Part shown: positions 7,552-13,232 of the stretch, one piece after another
Layout: each line of letters starts with the position of its first letter
How positions within the stretch are numbered: the stretch's first letter is position 1
Assembly: GCA_021817025.1 (NCBI GenBank)
Contig: JAKAWF010000076.1
Coordinates: forward strand, 1 to 13,232
Direction: 5' to 3'
DNA from: a bacterium
Lineage (GTDB): Bacteria > Chloroflexota > Dormibacteria > UBA8260 > Bog-877
Length of the DNA: 13,232 nt
Translations under genes and position numbers: made by a program
The notes under the pieces: generated by a model
The model's input: the letters and a program-made list of their open reading frames with translations, nothing else
What the model was told of the DNA's origin: nothing
The model's database searches: none

Positions 7552-7615
7552 AGCGCCGCCCCGGGCGGGAGAAGGCCGTGAGACCGGGTGCCTTGACCCC
7601 GCCCGGGGCGGCGCT
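7552..7615. repeat. Long near-perfect GC-rich inverted repeat at the start of the minus-strand gene
   Basis: Arms 7552-7569 and 7598-7615 are perfect 18-bp complements (AGCGCCGCC... against ...GGCGGCGCT). Inside them a further 5-bp pairing, AAGGC (7572-7576) with GCCTT (7590-7594), is set off by a small internal loop, leaving a 13-nt tip. In the minus-strand mRNA the structure ends one base before the ATG at 7551 and would bury any ribosome site. On the plus strand it ends 27 nt before tRNA-Ser(CGA). There is no T-run on either side. Confidence 0.8.
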
Positions 7616-7642
7616 GCGGAGAATAGACTCTCACTGGGCCAA

Positions 7643-7729
7643 GGAGAGGTGTCCGAGTGGTTTAAGGTGCCGCTCTCGAAAAGCGGTGTGGCTTCACCGC
7701 CACCGCGGGTTCGAATCCCGCCCTCTCCG
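7643..7729 (+). tRNA. tRNA-Ser (anticodon CGA)
   Basis: Class II tRNA. Acceptor GGAGAGG / CCTCTCC with G73 at 7729; anticodon stem CCGCT/AGCGG around loop CTCGAAA gives CGA (reads UCG); a long variable arm follows; T arm GCGGG-TTCGAAT-CCCGC. CCA is not encoded (next bases CCC). A TAGACT at 7624-7629 is a possible -10 box, though no -35 box at normal spacing is present. Confidence 0.96.
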
Positions 7730-7786
7730 CCCACTCGGCCCGCATGGACAGCCCACCCGTGAACCGCATGCCAACGTTGACATCCT

Positions 7787-7807
7787 CCCCACGGATGAAT
7801 CCGGGGG
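7787..7807 (-). repeat. Right-end hairpin of the IS200/IS605-like element
   Basis: Read on the minus strand: C4/G4 outer stem, a single bulged T on the 3' side, a CGGA/TCCG inner stem and a TTCA loop. GAAT immediately 5' (7811-7808) and TCAA 6 nt 3' (7780-7777) complete an IS608-type right end. Confidence 0.72.
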
Positions 7808-8037
7808 ATTCCAGTCTGGCCCCGGTTGTCTCGCGGACGGCTTTCACCGCCCCCGCCGTAGACCGGGGTTGTACTGGCTCTAGCCGACCCACTCTGTCCG
7901 GAAGCCCCGCTTCCGGTACCGCCGCAAAGCAGCTGACTCGTGGGTTCTCTGACAACCTCGACACCGGCAACCCCCGAAGTCGTGGAGGTGGAGCCGCGCT
8001 CCGTGCCGAGGTTCTTGTTGTAACACTTCGGGACTCG

Positions 8038-8075
8038 CTCGACCCCATGGCTGAAGCCAGGGGCTTGCGCTCGAG
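8038..8075 (-). repeat. Left-end hairpin of the IS200/IS605-like element
   Basis: Minus strand: core 8063-8043 has the same C4/G4 stem, bulged T, TTCA loop and a TGGC/GCCA inner stem. Relative to the right hairpin, the four differing core bases are two compensatory base-pair changes. An outer CTCGA/TCGAG pairing (8075-8071 with 8042-8038) encloses it, leaving GCGCAAG, which includes the putative guide CAAG, as a bulge. Confidence 0.7.
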
Positions 8076-8198
8076 GGAGGTCATTCCAGCCCCCCAATCT
8101 CACCACCAGCCCAATCCGGGACGAGGTCGACGCGCCGACACGGGAATCGGAACAGAGGGCGGATCGGCCCTTCGTCTTGGGCACGCCAAATACTTGTG

Positions 8199-8217
8199 GC
8201 CGGGCGCTGAGCCCGGC
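8199..8217. promoter_or_regulatory. Perfect 7-bp hairpin just upstream of the PRC-barrel gene
   Basis: GCCGGGC, loop GCTGA, GCCCGGC. It ends 4 nt before the GGAGGG ribosome site (8222-8227), so it would form in the 5' leader next to the start region. No T-run follows, so a classical terminator is unlikely. Function unknown. Confidence 0.45.
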
Positions 8218-8231
8218 AGATGGAGGGAAAC

Positions 8232-8585
8232 ATGTTCGAGGCAGACGACATTCGAGACTGGCGGGAGCATGACGTGGTGGACGATGACGGTGCCAAGATC
8301 GGCGAGCTGGAGGCGATCTACTACGACACTGCCAGCGACGAGCCATCCTTCGCCACCGTGAAGGTCGGGATGATGGCGCATCGGCTCGTGTTCGTGCCCC
8401 TGCTCGGCGCCAAAGTGGGGCCCGGCTACTTGAAGGTGTCCTACTCCAAGAAACTCGTCCGGGACGCTCCTGCCATCGACACCGACGGTGAGCTATTGGC
8501 GATCAACGAGGCGGCCGTCTTCGAACACTACGGTCTCACCTACCAGCCGGGTACCAGCGGCGAACGCCGGCTCGCGCGCCGCTGA
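8232..8585 (+). CDS. PRC-barrel domain protein
   Basis: 117 aa, soluble, one PRC-barrel-like domain: IRDWREHDVVDDDGAKIGEL (7-26) leads into LEAIYYDTASDEPSFATVKV (26-45), then LVFVPLLGAKVGPGYLKVSY (52-71), the beta-strand pattern of PRC-barrel proteins. The tail ends EHYGLTYQPGTSGERRLARR, a form common in small actinobacterial PRC proteins. PRC barrels occur in RimM and in photosynthetic reaction-centre subunit H, but the role of these short stand-alone ones, often stress-linked, is not established. ATG 8232 is chosen because GGAGGG lies 4 nt upstream; an in-frame ATG at 8220 has no such site. It lies between the mobile element and tRNA-Ser(GGA), with no operon partner. Confidence 0.85.
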   Translation: MFEADDIRDWREHDVVDDDGAKIGELEAIYYDTASDEPSFATVKVGMMAHRLVFVPLLGAKVGPGYLKVSYSKKLVRDAPAIDTDGELLAINEAAVFEHYGLTYQPGTSGERRLARR

Positions 8586-8783
8586 CCGAAGACGCCTGGA
8601 CATTCGAGCAGCGGGATCCCGTGGCCCGTCGCCGAGTGCCCCCCGGCAAGTGCTGGCGAAGCGTTCATGGCCGGGAGATCCGCCAGCCCGCATCCTGCCC
8701 GCGGCCGAGTCGTGAACCTGGCCGTTCACGAGCTCGAGCGGAGCCCCCGCCGGTCACGTCTCTGGCGCGCGGCGGAGGTCCCG

Positions 8784-8789
8784 TAGAAT
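8784..8789 (+). promoter_or_regulatory. Likely -10 box for tRNA-Ser(GGA)
   Basis: TAGAAT ends 7 nt before the mature tRNA 5' end, the spacing expected when transcription starts at or near the tRNA. No clear -35 hexamer lies 16-18 nt upstream. The 8586-8783 stretch before it shows no gene. Confidence 0.5.
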
Positions 8790-8796
8790 CCAAGCG

Positions 8797-8883
8797 GGAG
8801 CGGTCGCCTAGTGGCCGAGGGCGCGGCACTGGAAATGCCGTAAGGGGGCAACTCCTTCGAGGGTTCGAATCCCTCCCGCTCCG
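8797..8883 (+). tRNA. tRNA-Ser (anticodon GGA)
   Basis: Class II tRNA. Acceptor GGAGCGG / CCGCTCC with G73 at 8883; anticodon stem CGGCA/TGCCG around loop CTGGAAA gives GGA (reads UCC/UCU); variable arm AAGGGGGCAACTCCTT; T arm GAGGG-TTCGAAT-CCCTC. CCA is not encoded. It is the second serine tRNA within 1.2 kb. Confidence 0.96.
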
Positions 8884-9061
8884 CCCCCGATCGGCAAGCT
8901 CAACCCACAAGGGCGGACCAGGTGCGGACCAGACCCCAGGGGCGGTCGCGGAGAGAGTTCGCCGCGGACCCCAGCGCGCCCCGCGGCTCCCGCCAAACCG
9001 ACATCGGTCGTCTCCGGGCAGCACCCTCCCCAGCACCGCGTTGTGGCTATTCTGAGTTCGA

Positions 9062-9130
9062 ATGAATGCCATCCATGTGCTCACCAGCGCCCTCCGGGCC
9101 ATGCCCAGCCACCCGACCCCGGTGGTCTGA
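9062..9130 (+). other. Possible 22-codon leader ORF ahead of the MFS gene
   Basis: ATG 9062 opens a short frame (MNAIHVLTSALRAMPSHPTPVV) ending at TGA 9128-9130. A TATTCT at 9048-9053 ends 8 nt before the ATG and could be a -10 box for a leaderless message. Right after the last codons, GGTGG (9121-9125) can pair with a downstream CCACC near 9151-9155. That arrangement resembles attenuation leaders of some efflux genes, but nothing here proves expression. Otherwise the 295-nt gap 8884-9178 holds no gene; it contains only a short direct repeat, GCGGACCAG, at 8913-8921 and 8924-8932. Confidence 0.25.
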
Positions 9131-9178
9131 GGTGCTCGGGCAAGCCTCCGCCACCTTCCGTCCAGCACCCTGCCCTGA

Positions 9179-10453
9179 GTGAGCGGGCACGGCTGGCGCT
9201 CCCGCCTCTGGCCGGTCCGGCTCGGACGGAACGCCGGCCTGATCACCGCCGCCCGGGTCCCCATGAGCGCCGGGCGGGCGATCGCCGGGGTGGTGATCCC
9301 GGTGTACCTGGCCCGCGCCGGCTACAGCGCCCTCGAGCTCGGCCTGCTCTTCATGCTGGTGGCGATCACCTCCGGCGTCTTCTCGCTTGGGATCGGGCTG
9401 GCCTCCGACCACCTCGGGCGCAAGCCCTTCCTGGTGGTGGTGCCGCTGTTGACGGCCCTGGCGGGTTTGGCGCTGGCGTTGACCCTCAACCCGGTGGTGG
9501 TCTTCATGGCCGCCTCCCTGGGCTCGTTCGGCCGCGGCGGAGGGGCCGGTGGCGGGATGGTGGGACCGTACCGCCCCGCTGAACAGGCGCTCCTGACCCA
9601 GTCCGTGCCGCCGGTCCTGAGAACCTCAGCCTTCGCCCGCATCAACTTCGCCTCCTCCGTGGGAGGAGTGCTCGGGAGCCTCCTGGTGGTGGGCCTGGTC
9701 AGCGATCACGGACCTCGGGCTCAGCTGCTGGGCGCCTACCGCCCCGCCCTGCTCGCGATCGCCGGATGCTCGCTGCTGGCCGGCGTGCTCGCGATCTGGT
9801 TGCTGGAAGTCGCGCGGCCTCACCAAGAGGCCGCCCGGGCGCCCATCCCGATGTTCCCCCGCCGCTCCCGACCCTTGCTCTATCGGATGTGGGTGGTCAA
9901 CGGTCTCAACGGGGCGGCCACCGGGATGTTCGGGCCCTTCATGACCTACTGGCTGTACCGCCGCTACGGGGTGGGTGCGGCCACCATAGGCGAGCTCTAC
10001 GCAGTGGTCAACGCCGCCACCCTGGTGGCCAACCTGGCGGCATCCCCGTTGGCGCGCCGGCTGGGGATCGTGCGGGCCACCACCTGGTTTCGGATCCTGC
10101 AGTCGGTCCTGCTGGTGCCGATGGTGCTGTCCCCGACGTTCCTGCTCGCAGGCGCCTTCTATCTGGTGCGGATGATGGCCCAGCGGGTGGCCCTGCCCCT
10201 GCGTCAGTCCTACGTCATGGGGGTCGCCGACGGCGACGAGCTGGCCCGGGTATCAGCCTGGTCGAGTGTCCCCTCCCAGGTCACCAGCGCGGCCGCCCCA
10301 GCGCTGGCCGGGGACCTCTTCGAGCACGCCCTCCTGTCCCTCCCCTTCCTGCTGGGCGGAGCCCTGCAACTGGCCAGCGCACTGGCCTTCTACGCATTCT
10401 TCCGCCACCGGCCCCCGGCCGAGGAGACGGCGGCGTCTGATGACTCGGCCTGA
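9179..10453 (+). CDS. Major facilitator superfamily (MFS) transporter
   Basis: Inner-membrane secondary transporter, 424 aa, the usual size for a 12-helix MFS protein. Hydrophobic segments recur from about residue 33 to 415. GLASDHLGRKP (73-83), in the loop after the second helix, is MFS motif A (GxxxDxxGRKP). A Gly-rich stretch GRGGGAGGGMVGPYRPAE (119-135 region) sits in helix 4 or its loop, and a charged central loop (about 212-230) separates the two halves. The substrate is not readable; drug efflux or sugar export are both plausible. GTG 9179 is the best start before the conserved RNAGLI segment, although no Shine-Dalgarno is present; ATG 9264 would remove part of helix 1. The GH15 gene follows 75 nt later on the same strand. 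Confidence 0.88.
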   Translation: MSGHGWRSRLWPVRLGRNAGLITAARVPMSAGRAIAGVVIPVYLARAGYSALELGLLFMLVAITSGVFSLGIGLASDHLGRKPFLVVVPLLTALAGLALALTLNPVVVFMAASLGSFGRGGGAGGGMVGPYRPAEQALLTQSVPPVLRTSAFARINFASSVGGVLGSLLVVGLVSDHGPRAQLLGAYRPALLAIAGCSLLAGVLAIWLLEVARPHQEAARAPIPMFPRRSRPLLYRMWVVNGLNGAATGMFGPFMTYWLYRRYGVGAATIGELYAVVNAATLVANLAASPLARRLGIVRATTWFRILQSVLLVPMVLSPTFLLAGAFYLVRMMAQRVALPLRQSYVMGVADGDELARVSAWSSVPSQVTSAAAPALAGDLFEHALLSLPFLLGGALQLASALAFYAFFRHRPPAEETAASDDSA

Positions 10454-10456
10454 GTG

Positions 10457-10478
10457 GCGCCCCCTGGGGTGAGGGCGC
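10457..10478 (+). terminator. Hairpin after the MFS gene (possible weak terminator)
   Basis: GCGCCC and GGGCGC form a perfect 6-bp stem around a 10-nt loop, 3 nt after the MFS stop. There is no T-run, so intrinsic termination is doubtful; it may instead protect or separate the MFS and GH15 messages. Confidence 0.3.
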
Positions 10479-10528
10479 GATCATGAGGCATGGAGCTGCC
10501 GCCCCAAGTCAAGCGGAGGGATGCATTC

Positions 10529-12352
10529 ATGGACCAACCCCGCTATCTACCCATCGGGGATTACGGAGTCATCGGCGACCTCCACACCGCCGCCCTGGTC
10601 AGCCGGGTGGGCTCGATCGACTGGATGTGCGTGCCGCGGTTCGACAGCCCGTCGATCTTTGGAAGGCTGCTCGACGCCGACAAGGGGGGCGCGATGTGGG
10701 TCGAGGTGGAAGGCGGGTTCATCCCCGACAGCCGACGCTACCTCCCCGGCACCAACATTCTTCAGACCAACCTCAGCAGTCCCCACGGCCGGCTCCGGAT
10801 CACCGACTTCATGGTGGTTCGCGAACGTCAGCGGACGCTCGAGCACGACCACATCATGGTCCGCCTGCTGGAGGCCCCGGACGCCGATCTCAAGGCGTCC
10901 GTGCACCTGGACGCGCGCTTCGAATACGGCCTCGTCGCGCCGGCGGTCACCATCGCCGGGAGTGGCGACCGCTGCCTCAGCCTGGAGCGTGACTCACTCC
11001 ATCTCCACGTCGACGGACCGACGGCCTGGGAGCGGGAGGGGTCGGCGTCGGTGCAACGCCTCGAACTGCATCGAGGCACACCCCAGGCCATCCTGCTGCG
11101 CTATGACCGCGACCGCACCTACCCCCATGAGGACAACCCCATCCAACTGCTGGCCGAGACCCAGCGGTACTGGGAGGAATGGATCGGGCAGTGCAACTAC
11201 GACGGCCCGTACCTGGACTTGGTCCTGCGCAGCGCGCTCGCGCTGAAACTCCTCATCTACGCGCCCGAGGGATCCATCGTGGCCGCGCCGACCACCTCGC
11301 TGCCGGAGTGGATCGGGGGTGCCCGCAACTGGGACTATCGCTTCACCTGGCTGCGGGACTCCTCGTTTCTCATCTATGCCCTGCAGCTCTTGGGATATCA
11401 CCAGGAGGCGGCCGGCTTCATGAGCTGGCTGGGGCGAGTGCATCAGCAGCATCCCAGAGATTGGCAGACCATGTACGGAATCGACGGCGAAACCGAGCTC
11501 CCGGAGCGCGAGCTGGCCCACCTGGAGGGGTACCGGGGCTCGCGCCCGGTGCGGACCGGCAACGGCGCGGCCACCCAACTCCAGCTCGACATCTACGGCG
11601 AGGCGATGGATGCCGCCTACCTCCACTTCCGCTACGGCGAGGCCGAGGCCAGCGGACTGCGGCTGAGCTTGATCGACATGCTGGAGCACGTCGCCAAGAG
11701 TTGGGAGATGCCCGACAACGGGATCTGGGAGGTGCGCGGCGGCGCCCAGCAGTTCCTCTACAGCAAGCTGCTCTGCTGGGTCGCCATGGACCGCGGACTC
11801 AAGCTGGCCGACGCGCTCCAGATCGACAATCCTCGCCGCGACGAGTGGATCTGGACCAGGGAGCAGATCCGCCACGCCATCCTGACCCGGGGCTGGAGCG
11901 AGAAGCTGGGCGCCTTCCGCCAGATCTTGGATCAGGACGCGCTGGACGCGACCGCGCTCATGATCCCGATGCTGAACTTCCTGCCCGCCATGGATCCTCG
12001 GGTGCGGAGCACGGTCCAGGCGATCCAGCGAGACCTCACCGACGAGCACGGTTTCGTGTACCGCTACCGGCGCGACGACGGGCTTGGATCCAGCGAGGGA
12101 ACCTTCCTGCTCTGCTCCTTCTGGCTGGTCAACAACCTCGCCATGCAGCGTCAGCTGGGGCCGGCCCGTGATCTCTTCGAGCACCTGGTCGCCCACGGCA
12201 ACGACCTGGGCCTCTTCTCCGAGGAACTCGACCCCAAGACCGGGGAGCTGCTCGGCAACTTCCCCCAGGCCTTCACCCACCTGGGCATCGTCAACGCGGC
12301 CGCTCACATCGAACGCGCCGCCGAGAACCGTGGCCCACTCGCCGACCACTGA
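10529..12352 (+). CDS. Glycoside hydrolase family 15 protein (glucoamylase- or trehalase-like)
   Basis: Inverting exo-acting alpha-glucosidase of the GH15 fold: an N-terminal beta-sandwich and a C-terminal (alpha/alpha)6 barrel. 607 aa, no signal peptide, so probably cytoplasmic. The N-terminus PIGDYGVIGDLHTAALVSRV with SIDWMCVPRFDSPSIFGRLL is typical of bacterial GH15. RNWDYRFTWLRD (266-277) is the sugar-binding signature. The probable catalytic acid is Glu401 in DNGIWEVRG and the base Glu523 in GSSEGTFL. Substrate may be maltose/isomalto-dextrins or trehalose; mycobacterial GH15 trehalases share this N-terminal pattern, so annotation as 'glucoamylase' alone would overreach. The start is ATG 10529 with GGAGGG (10515-10520) 8 nt upstream; an in-frame ATG at 10490 lacks such a site. 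Confidence 0.94.
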   Translation: MDQPRYLPIGDYGVIGDLHTAALVSRVGSIDWMCVPRFDSPSIFGRLLDADKGGAMWVEVEGGFIPDSRRYLPGTNILQTNLSSPHGRLRITDFMVVRERQRTLEHDHIMVRLLEAPDADLKASVHLDARFEYGLVAPAVTIAGSGDRCLSLERDSLHLHVDGPTAWEREGSASVQRLELHRGTPQAILLRYDRDRTYPHEDNPIQLLAETQRYWEEWIGQCNYDGPYLDLVLRSALALKLLIYAPEGSIVAAPTTSLPEWIGGARNWDYRFTWLRDSSFLIYALQLLGYHQEAAGFMSWLGRVHQQHPRDWQTMYGIDGETELPERELAHLEGYRGSRPVRTGNGAATQLQLDIYGEAMDAAYLHFRYGEAEASGLRLSLIDMLEHVAKSWEMPDNGIWEVRGGAQQFLYSKLLCWVAMDRGLKLADALQIDNPRRDEWIWTREQIRHAILTRGWSEKLGAFRQILDQDALDATALMIPMLNFLPAMDPRVRSTVQAIQRDLTDEHGFVYRYRRDDGLGSSEGTFLLCSFWLVNNLAMQRQLGPARDLFEHLVAHGNDLGLFSEELDPKTGELLGNFPQAFTHLGIVNAAAHIERAAENRGPLADH

Positions 12353-12402
12353 GGGCTCGAACGGATCAGCCGGACGGCAGGGCGATCCTCCACAATTGAG
12401 CG

Positions 12403-12927
12403 ATGGCCATCCTCGAGATCGACTTCGACCCCGCGGATGTGATCACGGTCGGCGTGGAGGGCGAGCCCGGCCAGCGCACGTTCTTCCTGGAGGCCCGCCA
12501 GGGCTCGGCTTGCCGCACGCTCCTGGTCGAGAAGGTCCAGCTCCAGGAGCTGGGTGCTCAGATCCTGGCGATCCTGGACCCGCTGGAGGGCCACCAAGGG
12601 GCCGCCCCCGAGCCGGTGCAGGGGCCGACCGGTGCTCCCGGCTGGCACATCGGCAGCATTCAGCTCTCCTGGGATGAACGCCAGGGCAGCTGCACGCTGC
12701 TGCTGGAGGAGCGTCCCACCTCGATGCCGCCAGAGGAGGCGGACGGGGATGAGGATGACAGCCTGCGGGCGGCCCGCCTGGTGGCCACCTCCGCCCAGAT
12801 CCGCCGCCTCGGGGAGCGCTGCCTGCTGGTGGTGATGGGCGGGCGCCCGCTCTGCCCGCTCTGCCACCTTCCCATCGATGCGAGCGGACACGTCTGCCCG
12901 GCGAGCAACGGACACCACCGCAGCTGA
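12403..12927 (+). CDS. DUF3090 family protein with C-terminal putative zinc ribbon
   Basis: 174 aa, soluble, no known biochemical function. The N-terminal motif VGVEGEPGQRTFFLEAR (16-32) and the C-terminal MGGRPLCPLCHLPIDASGHVCPASNG (within 145-170) match the pattern I know for DUF3090, found mainly in Actinomycetota and Chloroflexota. Cys151, Cys154, His163 and Cys165 could bind zinc. The middle (108-120) is acidic (PPEEADGDEDD) and probably a flexible linker. In Actinobacteria DUF3090 genes often lie beside a histidine-phosphatase and an SCO1521-like gene; here the neighbours are GH15 and a lipoprotein. ATG 12403 has no strong Shine-Dalgarno. It follows the GH15 gene by 50 nt and may be cotranscribed. 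Confidence 0.87.
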   Translation: MAILEIDFDPADVITVGVEGEPGQRTFFLEARQGSACRTLLVEKVQLQELGAQILAILDPLEGHQGAAPEPVQGPTGAPGWHIGSIQLSWDERQGSCTLLLEERPTSMPPEEADGDEDDSLRAARLVATSAQIRRLGERCLLVVMGGRPLCPLCHLPIDASGHVCPASNGHHRS

Positions 12928-12950
12928 GGCCGAGTCGAGCGTCCAGTTGC

Positions 12951-12964
12951 CGGGCCCAGGCCCG
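12951..12964 (+). terminator. Short hairpin after the DUF3090 gene
   Basis: CGGGC, loop CCAG, GCCCG, 23 nt after the DUF3090 stop. There is no T-run. A weak terminator or mRNA 3' end is possible; the signal is common by chance at this GC content. Confidence 0.22.
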
Positions 12965-13034
12965 ACCGGCCTGTCCGGTAGAGTGACCACCGTCGCAGGT
13001 CCAGCCCATGACTCAGTCGGCAGGAGATGGTGAA

Positions 13035-13232
13035 TTGAAGTCGAGCAGATCCAAACTGGCCACCCTGGGTGGCGCGATCGCCGCCCTGGGGGTCAGCCTG
13101 CTGCTGGCCTCGTGCGGCGCTTCATTCCAGTCCGGGGTCTCGGCTCCAACTCCCACGAGCAAGCCCGTCAGCGCCGTGACCGCCTCCCCGAGCGCGTCCC
13201 CAACCTCCTGCGTCAACCCGGCCACCAAGGCC
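13035..13232 (+). CDS. Lipoprotein, C-terminus cut by window edge
   Basis: From TTG 13035 the reading frame stays open for 66 codons to the right edge. It encodes a basic N-terminus (KSSRSK), a hydrophobic stretch (about 8-24) and a lipobox LLASC with Cys27, so the product should be lipidated and anchored outside the membrane. A Ser/Thr/Pro/Ala-rich linker follows, as in extracytoplasmic substrate-binding proteins or peptidyl-prolyl isomerase lipoproteins; the folded domain lies beyond the window, so no function is assigned. GGAG (13023-13026) stands 8 nt before the TTG. An in-frame ATG at 13008 is a rival start, but it would add nine residues, two of them acidic, ahead of the signal peptide. 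An upstream TAGAGT (12979-12984) may be a -10 box. Confidence 0.72.
   Translation, partial: MKSSRSKLATLGGAIAALGVSLLLASCGASFQSGVSAPTPTSKPVSAVTASPSASPTSCVNPATKA

Larger units (their letters stand above)
7777..8079 (-). mobile_element. Non-autonomous IS200/IS605-like element (PATE/MITE type), no transposase
   Basis: About 303 nt bounded by two subterminal hairpins of identical architecture (8043-8063 and 7787-7807 cores). On the minus strand the right hairpin is preceded by GAAT and followed after 6 nt by TCAA, the guide and cleavage tetranucleotides of the IS608 right end. The left hairpin is preceded by CAAG (IS608 has AAAG), and TGAC (8083-8080) is the likely flanking target/left cleavage motif. 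No Y1 transposase HUH motif or TnpB RuvC motif is found inside. The interior, about 230 nt, may be the 3' end of a former tnpB or an omega-RNA scaffold. It lies 47 bp from tRNA-Ser(CGA) and upstream of the PRC-barrel gene. End coordinates are inferred from the motifs. This element accounts for most of the 502-nt gap 7730-8231; the remainder shows no gene. Confidence 0.68.

Noticed and set aside
7593..7629. TTGACC and TAGACT as a promoter for tRNA-Ser(CGA)
   Set aside because: The spacing is 25 nt, too long for a normal sigma-70 promoter, and TTGACC lies within the inverted repeat.
7552..8346. Upstream extension of the minus-strand frame of the beta-rich protein to about 499 codons
   Set aside because: It would cross the inverted repeat, tRNA-Ser(CGA) in antisense and the mobile element. 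The segment resembling 'GGEGGIRTRGGG' is the familiar false protein produced by reading a tRNA backwards.
8913..8932. Direct repeat GCGGACCAG with 2-nt spacing
   Set aside because: Only two short copies in GC-rich DNA with no adjacent promoter. It could be an operator but is not supported; it is not a CRISPR.
8863..9066. Possible tRNA-linked attachment-site duplication: GTTCGAAT in the tRNA-Ser T arm, with TTCGAAT again near 9057-9063
   Set aside because: Only 7-8 bases match, the flanks differ and no integrase is present. Chance similarity is more likely.
8665..9264. Minus-strand ORFs over tRNA-Ser(GGA)
   Set aside because: They contain the typical antisense-tRNA false peptide (GGIRTLEGVAPLRHFQ type) and no domain.
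10994..12349. 451-codon minus-strand frame antisense to the GH15 gene
   Set aside because: Shadow of a well-conserved GH15 enzyme; no recognisable domain.

Overview
The window is GC-rich, gene-dense bacterial chromosome with GTG/TTG starts and weak Shine-Dalgarno use in places. An RNase J, a DUF3090-family protein, an actinobacterial-style PRC-barrel protein, a GH15 enzyme and a lipoprotein together suggest a high-GC Terrabacteria lineage (Actinomycetota, Chloroflexota or a relative such as Dormibacterota). The sequence alone does not fix the phylum.

Left part, minus strand (about 6242 down to 1): tRNA-His(GTG), rpsO (ribosomal protein S15), pnp (PNPase), a family-4 uracil-DNA glycosylase, rnj (RNase J) and a D,D-carboxypeptidase that runs off the left edge. 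pnp and the glycosylase overlap, and rnj is followed within 3 nt by the carboxypeptidase, so pnp to the carboxypeptidase look like one transcription unit. It joins two RNA-decay nucleases to DNA repair and cell-wall remodelling. The rpsO-pnp spacer carries a hairpin in the pnp leader.

Middle part (6243-8883): an AT-rich promoter core lies between the divergent tRNA-His and tadA (tRNA adenosine deaminase). tadA converges on an unrecognised membrane-anchored beta-rich protein whose start abuts a long, near-perfect GC-rich inverted repeat. Two class II tRNA-Ser genes (anticodons CGA and GGA) follow on the plus strand. Between them lie a PRC-barrel protein and about 300 bp that no protein gene explains. 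That 300 bp has the two subterminal hairpins, guide tetranucleotides and TCAA end expected of an IS200/IS605 single-strand transposon, but no transposase. I read it as a non-autonomous (PATE/MITE-like) element, possibly retaining an omega-RNA-like segment. It is the most interesting item in the window.

Right part, plus strand (8884-13232): an MFS transporter, preceded by a possible 22-codon leader ORF; a GH15 glucoamylase/trehalase-like hydrolase; a DUF3090 protein with a C-terminal putative zinc ribbon; and the start of a lipoprotein cut by the right edge. No CRISPR array, prophage or rRNA was seen.
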